10,178 nt of DNA, from NCBI GenBank assembly GCA_013821525.1, contig JACDGR010000095.1, positions 1-10,178 on the forward strand. The letters are read 5' to 3'. Shown one piece after another: positions 1-7,900 of the stretch. Under the pieces are notes generated by a model. That model saw only the letters and a program-made list of their open reading frames with translations. It ran no database searches and was not told where the DNA came from. A program made the translations under genes and the position numbers. The DNA is from Actinomycetota bacterium (GTDB lineage: Bacteria > Actinomycetota > Thermoleophilia > Gaiellales > Gaiellaceae). Positions within the stretch are counted from its first letter, which is position 1. Each line of letters starts with the position of its first letter.

Positions 1-74
1 ACGGGGGGCCGCTCGGCACAAGGAGACATGAGGCACGCTCACGAAGGGACGGAGACCAAGCCCCGGCCCACAGG

Positions 75-112
75 TCCCCCCGGTCGTGCAGGCTCGCTCG
101 CCTGCGGGGGGA
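75..112 (+). repeat. Two-part GC hairpin
   Basis: TCCCCCC (75-81) pairs with GGGGGGA (106-112). Inside it GCAGGC (88-93) pairs with GCCTGC (100-105) around the loop TCGCTC. The six bases 82-87 form a one-sided bulge. Thirteen base pairs, nearly all G-C, make this stable as RNA from either strand. No T-run follows on the + strand, so a classical intrinsic terminator is not supported. Confidence 0.5.
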
Positions 113-208
113 GTTCACTTCCGAGTCCAACAGGGCAGCCTTCCCGCGCGCCCACGCACCCGCCAGAACCTGTCCGGCCGGGCGCCCTCGCGTCGCGGTT
201 ACTGCGTC

Positions 209-228
209 GTTCCCTTGAAAAAGGGAAC
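209..228 (+). repeat. Perfect 8-bp hairpin, GAAA loop
   Basis: GTTCCCTT (209-216) pairs perfectly with AAGGGAAC (221-228) around GAAA (217-220), a GNRA tetraloop when read on the + strand. On the minus strand the loop would be TTTC, which is not a special tetraloop, so the + strand is the more likely functional sense if this is RNA. No U-tract follows. It could be part of a structured RNA or an intergenic palindrome. Confidence 0.5.
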
Positions 229-297
229 ACGATCCCCTAGGCTCCCACTCATCCGGGGTTCGAATTCGGATAGGCGTGAGCCGAAGGCCAAGCGAGT

Positions 298-315
298 TCC
301 CCCCTCCGGGGGGGA
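298..315 (+). repeat. Perfect 7-bp hairpin, C(TCCG)G loop
   Basis: TCCCCCC (298-304) pairs with GGGGGGA (309-315) around TCCG (305-308). Read on the + strand this is a UNCG-family tetraloop with its preferred C-G closing pair, one of the most stable RNA loops known. The minus-strand loop CGGA is not in that class. As with the 209-228 hairpin, the loop type favours the + strand. There is no T-run downstream. Confidence 0.5.
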
Positions 316-389
316 CGACCGCTCGGCCTTTCGTGCTTTGTGCACGGCGCCGCCGGCTTACATGGCGAGCCTCCGCGGGCGAAGGTTCT

Positions 390-902
390 TCATGCGGCGG
401 AACTCATCAGGGCTCGCGCGTCGCGCTCGACCTCGCTGGCAATTGCTTGGAGCGCCAATACACAGAAGGCGCGCCGGCCTGAGCGAAGCAGCGACGCGAC
501 TGCAGCCGAGCCATCGGCGACGAACACCTCCCCGCCGTCCACCACTAGGAACGTCGTCTGTAGCGGCGCAGTGGATTGGATGTACGCGCCAACGTGGGCA
601 AGGCGAATGAGGTCGACGCCGAAGTCCTTAAGGACGACGAGAGCGCGAATCGCCACCAGATCGCGGTACGAATAGTAGTAGCGGCTCTGCGTGGAATGGA
701 GCAGCTCGACGGAAGGCACGAAAATGCCGCGCAGCTTCCAATTGGCGAGGGTTTTTGCCGTAATTCCGCTGATGGCCGACGCCACCGGCGTCGAATAAAC
801 GTCGTCAGAATCGTTGCTCACAACGGGGTTGGTACCTCCATCTGCGCGAGAGATGGAGAAAAATCGTCTACGTCCGTTCAGCAGGTTCCGATCGTTCAGC
901 AT
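390..902 (-). CDS. MerR-like HTH transcriptional regulator
   Basis: A 170-residue cytoplasmic protein, probably a DNA-binding regulator. Residues about 35-108 have the MerR layout: YSTPVASAISGITAKTLANWKLRG gives the first helix-turn-helix (S/T-x-x-A ... G-I-x-x-x-T-L-x-N-W), followed by a basic aromatic wing (SRYYYSYRDLVAIRALVVL) and the next helices (DFGVDLIRLAHVGAYIQ). The C-terminal 60 residues, with FLVVDGGEVFVADG and a final helical stretch, form a small domain of a kind seen in short MerR-like proteins. No metal-binding Cys cluster is visible, so a metal sensor is unlikely. The ATG at 902 has no clear Shine-Dalgarno. GTG at 821 (residue 28) lies 13 bases after GGAGG and just before the HTH, so the protein may be 143 residues. 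It sits about 70 bases downstream of the XRE gene on the same strand, suggesting cotranscription. Target and ligand are unknown. Confidence 0.7.
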   Translation of the reverse strand: MLNDRNLLNGRRRFFSISRADGGTNPVVSNDSDDVYSTPVASAISGITAKTLANWKLRGIFVPSVELLHSTQSRYYYSYRDLVAIRALVVLKDFGVDLIRLAHVGAYIQSTAPLQTTFLVVDGGEVFVADGSAAVASLLRSGRRAFCVLALQAIASEVERDARALMSSAA

Positions 903-971
903 TCAACGTGCTGCGCTTGCCACCCGTTTGGGGGACATCGGGGTCGTCCGCACTCCCGCTACGTCGGACCT

Positions 972-1250
972 CTACTCGCCGCTGGGGGCGAGGTTCTTTT
1001 TTCGAGGACGCGGCCCGACACTTTGACGGGGATGATCACGAAAGACGTCATCGACACTGATCCGGTACGCCTTGGCCAACGCGACGAGCACCGCGAGCGT
1101 GGGGTTGATGATCCCGCGTTCCAGCCGTCCGATGTAGCCGTCATGGAGGCCAGACTTTTCACCCGCGCCCTCTAGGGTGAGACCACGCTCGACGCGAATA
1201 GCCCGAAGGCGAGCGCCGAGCCTCTCCTGCTCGCGCTTCACCGTTCGCAC
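972..1250 (-). CDS. XRE (Cro/CI-type) HTH regulator
   Basis: A small DNA-binding protein of the XRE family and the first gene of the leftward pair. From the GTG at 1250 it has 92 residues. The five-helix Cro/CI domain spans nearly the whole protein: LGARLRAIRVERGLTLEGAG (helices 1-2), EKSGLHDGYIGRLERGIINP (turn and recognition helix, with the typical xISxxERGxxxP layout) and TLAVLVALAKAYRISVDDVF (helices 4-5). A short basic tail, RPRKK, follows; there is no sensor or peptidase domain. The frame stays open to a GTG at 1340, but those 30 extra residues are Pro-rich with no family likeness, and neither start has a good ribosome site. GTG 1241 is another option. Proteins like this usually repress their own promoter or neighbours. 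Its upstream region faces the lipoprotein gene, so divergent control is possible but not shown. Confidence 0.8.
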   Translation of the reverse strand: MRTVKREQERLGARLRAIRVERGLTLEGAGEKSGLHDGYIGRLERGIINPTLAVLVALAKAYRISVDDVFRDHPRQSVGPRPRKKNLAPSGE

Positions 1251-1340
1251 AACAGCGCGGCGGCTCCAGATCTCCGAGCGGCCGTGGACCCCGTGCAGCG
1301 GTGACTGAGGAAGCCTCGGCGTGAGCGGCGGTGGCACCAC

Positions 1341-1524
1341 GCAGGCCGTAAGAGACGCGCTTCGTCAGACCCAGACCTGATGAGGTCGCGCACGCCAGCG
1401 TTCACACGGGAATGACGCTGTTGAGGAATCGTCTTGCAGGGTCCCGAACGAGGAACATTTTGCTGGCGCAGAACGGCCCGCAGCGCTAGGTCACGGCGCG
1501 ACGAAAAAAAAGGGGAGGGTGCTG
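1341..1524. promoter_or_regulatory. Divergent intergenic region
   Basis: This gap separates the leftward regulators from the rightward lipoprotein-Rhs genes, so promoters for both directions should lie here or just inside the 5' end of the XRE frame. I cannot assign a convincing -35/-10 pair. TTGAGG at 1421 and TTGCAG at 1434 lack a matching -10. Small inverted repeats are present (AGCGT/ACGCT near 1398-1420, GACC/GGTC near 1375) that could be operators, but they are short enough to be chance. Confidence 0.35.
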
Positions 1525-1527
1525 ATG
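1504..1527 (+). promoter_or_regulatory. A-tract plus strong RBS of lipoprotein gene
   Basis: Eight A residues (1504-1511) run into GGGGAGG (1512-1518), six bases before ATG 1525. The purine-rich site is a strong Shine-Dalgarno and selects ATG 1525 over the in-frame GTG 1519, which overlaps the site. A/U-rich tracts just upstream of a Shine-Dalgarno often help ribosome binding. Confidence 0.65.
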
Positions 1528-1845
1528 AGCGTTGTCCGTTATCGACCACGACGTGTCTCTCTCGGAATAGCGCTGATCTCGCTTGCCGCGCTCGGGTGCG
1601 GAACGGCAGGAAGTCATTCTTCAGCGGCCGCGAACGATGACGCAGGCAGCATCGCCGAATGCGATGCGTACGCGCTGAAGTTCCGTGAGTGCCTCGCCAA
1701 GAGCGGGCCGGCCGACCATGCGGCGGCTGCTTCCGAGCGAACACGCTCGTCGTTGCTTGTAGAGGCTCAGAACCCTGAGGCGCGCTCGCGCTTGCAGGCG
1801 GAATGCTCCGCAGCACTGAAGCGCCTGTCGACTGCCTGCAATTGA
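1525..1845 (+). CDS. Small Cys-rich lipoprotein, unknown function
   Basis: A 106-residue predicted lipoprotein. A basic N-region (RYRPRR, 5-10) and a hydrophobic core (VSLGIALISLAAL) precede a lipobox-like AALGC, with Cys25 as the lipidation site. An Ala/Asp/Ser linker follows, then a helical domain. That domain has exactly four Cys in two pairs: C46-x9-C56 and C94-x10-C105. The spacing resembles twin CX9C helical hairpins, in which two antiparallel helices are joined by two disulfides, fitting an oxidising envelope location. I recognise no family. The product would sit in the inner or outer membrane; residue 26 is Gly, not Asp, so no classic inner-membrane retention signal is seen. It lies 103 bases upstream of the Rhs toxin gene on the same strand and may be cotranscribed. 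A role in toxin export or anchoring is only a guess. Confidence 0.75.
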   Translation: MSVVRYRPRRVSLGIALISLAALGCGTAGSHSSAAANDDAGSIAECDAYALKFRECLAKSGPADHAAAASERTRSSLLVEAQNPEARSRLQAECSAALKRLSTACN

Positions 1846-1918
1846 ACGAGCCGTGCGCGGACAGTCGAGCCTCCTTCCAGGCCGCGCGCGGACGCATGGA
1901 CAAAGTTTGCCGATAACT

Positions 1919-1951
1919 GCCCGGCCCCGGGCTGACTAAGGATCCTTCATG
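1919..1951 (+). promoter_or_regulatory. Rhs gene RBS in palindrome after GC hairpin
   Basis: AAGGA (1938-1942) is the Shine-Dalgarno, six bases before ATG 1949. It is half of the 10-base palindrome AAGGATCCTT (1938-1947). Just upstream, GCCCGGCCCCGGGC (1919-1932) is an inverted repeat that can fold to a 5-bp hairpin. Together they could limit translation or transcription of the toxin relative to the lipoprotein gene. No T-run supports a full terminator. Confidence 0.45.
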
Positions 1952-4900
1952 CCCTCGCAACGCACTGCGCTTCACCGGCTCCGCTCATCGGCCGTCGTTC
2001 CATTCATGACGACCCTTGTGTTCGTGGCGTCGTCCCTTCCGCTTCGTGCCCTTGCCGCGGCCAGCGGGGACGATTCCACCCCCTCGAATGCGACGAGCGC
2101 GCGCGCGGACGATGTGGCCAACGCGCGTTCCGTTGCCGCAGCGGGTCCTTCCTACGCTCCCCCGAGTGCGGAGCCGTCAACGGGCCTCAACGTCCCTGAA
2201 TCAGGAGGTGCGGCCGGGCAGAACGCTCTCGCCGGCGTCAACGTTGAGCCCTCCACCGGGATTGCGAAGGCTTCGTATCCGTTTCAGCTCCCTCTCGCGC
2301 GCGGGTCCGCACAGCCGTCACTCGGTCTCACCTATAGCTCTGCGCTTGGCACCCGCGAGGCTGGGTGGGGCTGGGGCCTGAACCTTCCCTCAATTGAGGT
2401 GAGAAACCGCTGGGGGAAGCCGCCGGAGCGCCAGTACTGGTCGGGTCACAACCCGGGACCGGCCGAGTACATGTTTGGCGGCAAGGTGCTTTTACCGATT
2501 TGCGTCGTGTCGTCCAACAGCACCGTCTCCGCAGATTCATGCAACAGCCCGGGGATACCTGCTGCATTCAGTGGATGGACGTACTACCGGCTCGCGCTCG
2601 AGGGCAGCTTCGCGCGGTTTTTTCTTTCTCCAGACCTCCGCACCTGGGTCATTCAAGACAAGAACCAAACGATGGAACTCGGCGTTCCACTCGGAGAAGT
2701 TGTCGATCCCAAGTCCGGGAAGGGCTTCGAAGCTGTCGACGGCGCTTTTCGGTGGAATATTGTAAAGCAGTACGATTCGCGCGGGCCCGCGGTAAACACA
2801 ATTCGATACGTATGGAGCCACCTCGCAAGCGACCCAAACGGCATAGGCTATTTGACCGATCTCTACGATACGCCGCCAACCGCCGCTGGCGCCGATTGGG
2901 TAAAGCTCAGCGCCAACCATACGCACCTTGACTGGGTGTACCCTTATCCAGCGACGGGGAAGCTTCGTGAACTACCCTGGAACGCACACCCATACTTGCG
3001 CCTCTCGCAGGTCGAGATGACAAGCGCGAACTGGAGCGGGACGCGCCGCGAGTTCGTTCGCCGCTACCATTTGTCGTACGATACCGTCGAGAACCGCTCG
3101 TACTTGAGGAGCGTCCAGATGGAAGGACGTTGCGCAACACCTCACGCAGAAGGTGACGCGACGCCATGTCCAGCCATGCCTGCCATGCGGTTCGACTATG
3201 ACGAACCGGTAAATGCGTTCGACTCCACCGTAAACATGATGTCCGGGAGCGTCATCACGGACCTGCCCACCCGAGAGCTGTCCATCTTGGACATCAATGG
3301 CGACGGCCTCCCCGATCTGCATGTTCCCGCCGTCATTCCAGTCAAGCAACAGACCGTCTTTTTCAACGCCACCAGCGCGGAGCACACGTGGAGTAGTGCG
3401 ACCGATATGTATGTTCAAGCGCCGACGTTCGGCGCCGATACGGTGTCGCTCAAGTTGGGCAACGTACTTGTCGGAAACTGGCTAGGCGACGGCAAAGTCA
3501 ATCTACTTTGGAAGGGTGCAGGCGGCAACGAGATCATCTACACGCCCGGTCAGCTCGGAGGCAGTTGGGCCTGGTTTGGGGTGAACTCGAACGATGGGCT
3601 GGAGAACAAGGATTGCCGGTCCGGCAACCCACTTCTGGCCATCAGCCCGTACAAGACCAGCACAGACATAAACGGCGACGGGCTGCCCGATCTCGTCGAG
3701 GTAGAAAACGGATACGATGCCAATGACGATCCACACTACCTTATCTGCTATTCGGCGAAGGACACGAATGGGCAGATTAAAAGGTTCTTGGAGCCTAGTA
3801 TCGCATCGATAGCGGAGCCAGGCCGGAGGCAGCCGTGGCCCGTTAAGACCGCCTTCGGCGATATCGATGGGGACGGGCGCATCGACATCGTCCAATTCGA
3901 CGGTCCGCAGCCCAATCGGCCGAGCACGTACTATCGACTCGACGTGCCGCCGTCGCAGACTCCTCAGCCGTTTGTCGGCGAATACATGCCCCTGCCGACC
4001 ATCGACAAGTTTGATTGGACGAAGGTGCGGTTCGCGGATGTGACGGGGGACGGCCTCGCAGACCTTCTCTACGTCGCCGATGGGAGGCTCCGCCTCTGGG
4101 TCAATCACTACCCGGCCCACTTCGAGCAGACTGCGACTCTCGATCTGTCGCTTAAGAAGCAGTTTCCTGGTTGGGCGGACGACTCCGGCGTTCGCATCGC
4201 AGACATGAACGGCTCAGGGGTCGACGACCTCGTGTTTCTACTTCCCGCGGGCAAAGTTGCTTACATCGACGCCCTCAACGGGAAGCGACATGGTTTGCTA
4301 AAGCACGTCGAGAATGGGTTAGGAGCCACCACGGATCTTACCTACGCCACGACGACTCAGCTCTCCATCGACGCACGCCGAAAGATCGACCTCTGGAAGA
4401 CGGGCGCCTGGGCCTCCGAGACGCCGCAAATTCACCATGTCGTGACGCGGGTACGCACCGACAACAATCTCGTCAATGTCGGCTATCGGCGGTCCGTCAT
4501 GGAGTTCGGCTACCGCGATCCCGTCTATGATGGGCTCACGCAGCAGTTTCGCGGGTTCCGCAAGGTGCGTACGCGCATGGGAGTGGTGCCGTACACCGTG
4601 GAGTCGACGTACTTCATGGGTTCCTGCAGTGCTTCCGGGGTCAGCGTCGAGAATTGCGGCGCGGATAATCCGATGGAGGCATATCAGGGCGTACCGATTT
4701 TGACGGAGACCTTCAACGACGCGGGCGTGTACCTGTCGACGGTCCACCGTTCTTACACGCGCCGCGTGGTGGCGAACAGCAACGATGGTCGGCGGTCGCG
4801 CTTCGCGTTTCCTAGCGTCGTCGATACGTATCTCTACGGCACGAGTGCCGCGCAGACCCCGGGCGCGCCCGTAACGCTCGTCGACGTGCAAAACGGAAGC

Positions 4901-7900
4901 GAACTGAGCGCGGGCGACCGGGATACTGGCACCCAGTCGAGTAGCGTCATCCTCCGCGACACAAAGACGGCTCGCCACCTGAGAACGTATTCCGACGTGG
5001 ATGCGGCAGGAAACGTCGTGGCGACCGTCGACTATGGCGAAGTGGGCGTCGATGATCCGATCTCGCGGTGGATGGTCTGGACCGTCCCGGCGAACACGAG
5101 CTCGGGTTGGCTGTGGCGAATGAAGACTTCGACACTGGCCGGCAACTCCACGCGCGTGCCTGGCCTGCCGCCGGACGTGCCGAGGAAGCTCGAGTACGAG
5201 TACAACGAGTACGGCGAGCTGACCAAGACGTTTGGCTGGCTGAGCGGGAGCCTGCTGCTTGACCGACGCCATAACGCAGGAGGCGCCGTGGCGCCGCCAC
5301 CTTCGACGGCGTCGAAGGACGGCAAGATCCTTCTGAGCGCGGTGACGCAATACGATTCGTTTGGACACACGCTGCGCGTTGAGGGCGCCGGCGGACGGTG
5401 CCAGACCTACGGCTTCGATCCCACGTACCAGCAGTTTCCATCACGTCACGATGTCTTCGCGGACGGGTGCGACGGCCACGTCGCCATGAGCACGGCGCGC
5501 GTTTATGACCGCGGGCTGAACCTGCTCACGATGGAAACGCAGAACGACGTGAAGGTGAGCACCTTCAGCTACGACGCATGGGGCCGCCTAAACGAGACGG
5601 CCCAGCCGGACGCGAGAACGGGACTGCCCAGTGCCGTGAGCTTTCACGCGGACTACCTGCCCCCCGATGGGGGCACGGTGCGGCGCGTTCATGTGACCAG
5701 CTCCGATGGGACCTCGACACACGAGGCCTGGGCGTATGTCGATGGGTGGTCCAATCCAGTCGTCATTTTGAGCAAGGGAGACCACAAGGACGAGTGGATC
5801 ACGAGCAGCATTGAGGACATCGATGAGGTCGGTAACGTGACGGCGAAGCATCGCCCAATGTCGTATGTGGGCGATGCATCGGCGGTAAACCTCATTAAGC
5901 TTGGGACGCAGCCTGAGTTTGCCGTCCAGGAGCAGTTCCACTACGACGGGTTTGGTCGCCTCGACAATACGCATGGACTCGATGGGCTGATGAATAGCCA
6001 GGTGCAGTACGCGCCGCTGTCGACGACGGTGTATGACGAAGCCGATATAGAGGCGACCGCGCATCAGGCGACGCCGACAACGTATGAAACGGATGGTCAC
6101 GGGCGAACGGTGCGCGTCATTCAGCGCACGCATAAGCCGAATAGCCCCGTCGTCACGTCATACCGGTACCGCGCGTCTGGCCAGCTCGCCAGCATCCGGA
6201 AGGGCGTAACGCCGAACCGTGACGGCACCGTGAACGGCGTCACCTACTCCCGATGGATGGAATACGATTCACTCGGTAGATTGGTTCGAAACGCAGAGCC
6301 GAACACGGCGACATCGTTCTCGGATTACGATGGCGCGGCGAACATGAAGTCGTGGCGTTACGCGTACGACGATGCGGGTCAGCTCGTCGGCACGAGCGAT
6401 GCGCGAGGATGTGGAAAGAATCTGATCTACGACGGCGCAGGCCGGACGGTCGCGGAGGATTTCTCACCGTGCCTCGCTTCGCAGGAGCCCTATTCACCGT
6501 ACGTCGGAGGCGTCGGTGCAGAGGTGCTCTATCGCTACGACGTGCCGGATACGGATGTCGGCGCTCAGATCACCGTCGACTTCGCCAAGGGGAACCTCAG
6601 TGCGGTCTATGATCGCGCATCTCTCACGCGCTTCTTCTACGATGGTCGGTCCAGGGTAACGGATGTGACTCGCCGGGTCGCAAACCCGGGTTCGGTGGCG
6701 GACGTCACGGCAGGTCGGTACGTCGCGACCGAGAACCGGCAGACCACGACGTACGACGCGTTTGGTCGCGTCGCGACACAAACGACGGGCGCGGACGTGG
6801 CGGAACTCGCTCCGGGCGGCAACACGACGGTCCGTACCCAGTATACGCCACGCGGTCTACTCGCGAGCATCGATGGCGCCTACGGCTCCATCATCAGTAA
6901 CATCACCTACGAAGTCGACGGCCAGCCTTCGGTCGTAAGGTATGGAGATGGGCAGACGTCGACAAAAAACACGTACGACGTGAGGCGTAGGCTTTGGAAG
7001 CGTGTCACCGATCCGAACAATGGCCTCAACCCGCCAAGTCTCTATGAAGATGTCGAGTTTGGCTACGATACCGTCAACAACCCGACCTCGATCGTAGACC
7101 ATCGACTTTCGCAGTACACGTCGCCGGGGTTCGCTCCGATGTCACGGTCGATGACCTATGATGACCTCTACAGGCTGACGCGCGTCGATTACGATTCAAA
7201 GGGAGACGTCCAGGTGCCGCCGCTGGCCGCGGAGGAGGCGAGCGGGAACAATGACCCCGCGTTCGTGGGGGCACAGCTGCCGCCGCAGCGGATCAAGAAT
7301 CAAGCGTTCGACTACGACGAAATCGGAAACATGACGTCTTCGCGCGACGACGCGCTGGCCATGTATGATCGATCGGTAGGCAAGATCACCAACGGCCGTG
7401 GCGGCACGCACGGTGGCCCAAACCAATTCTTGTCCTCAGACGGCGCTACCGCCGATGGGAAGGGAACAGGGAGCGTGCAGGCGTCCTATGACGCCGCGGG
7501 AAACGTAGCGTCTCTCTTCGTGACGAGACCGGGATGTGGAGGGGCATGCCTCACCAGCTTCACCTACGACTGGGACGAAAATGGTCTCCTCGCTCGAGCG
7601 CGCCGCTATGACAGCGGGCACGATATCGCAACGCCGCAAGCCGACTTGAGCTTCGCGTACAACGCGGCGGGCCAGCGTGTTCTAAAGTCCGCGACCGACC
7701 CGACCACGGGCGAGCAGCGCCACAGCGTGGATATTTTCGGCTCACTCCGTCTGAATCATGCGCGGTGGACCCCGGCGTACGCGGGGGCGAGCTACGGGGA
7801 GTACGAACGGACGAGTGATACCGAGACCGTGTACATCGAGGGGATCGCGCGAGTTCTTTTTTCGACCAAGATGCCGAGGCCGGGACTACACGTGTTTCTC

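Larger units (their letters stand above)
1..389. other. Gene-poor left end with strong hairpins
   Basis: I see no convincing protein gene here. Open frames exist on both strands, but their translations are Pro/Arg/Gly-rich, look like random GC-rich sequence and show no recognisable domain. An ATG at about 28 is preceded by AAGGAGA, but the spacing is only about 2 bases and the 70-residue product looks non-biological. What stands out is base-pairing potential: three strong hairpins (75-112, 209-228, 298-315, listed separately) plus a GGCTC/GAGCC pair (240-244 with 278-282) enclosing ATCCG/CGGAT (251-255 with 267-271). The stretch could be a structured non-coding RNA, the 3' region of an off-window gene, or intergenic palindromes. 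An 11-codon frame (393-358, minus strand) overlaps the stop of the MerR-like gene but is too short to support. Confidence 0.5.

Noticed and set aside
28..240. 70-residue frame with AAGGAGA ahead of ATG
   Set aside because: Shine-Dalgarno is about 2 bases from the start, the product is low-complexity Pro/Arg/Gly, and the frame overlaps strong hairpins.
250..272. tRNA-like T-arm sequence GGTTCGAATTC
   Set aside because: The required 5-bp T-stem does not form around the 7-base loop, and no acceptor, D or anticodon arms can be placed; the motif pairs better as a plain ATCCG/CGGAT hairpin.
1853..1893. Direct repeat GCGCGGAC twice in the lipoprotein-Rhs gap
   Set aside because: Eight-base GC-rich repeats are expected by chance in this composition; no attachment-site features.
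1238..1975. 245-residue minus-strand frame over the lipoprotein gene
   Set aside because: The + strand lipoprotein has a lipobox, strong ribosome site and sensible composition; the antisense product is Arg/Ser-rich with no domain.
4319..5368. 349-residue minus-strand frame inside the Rhs gene
   Set aside because: Arg/His/Val-rich antisense shadow of a clearly coding YD-repeat gene; no domain seen.
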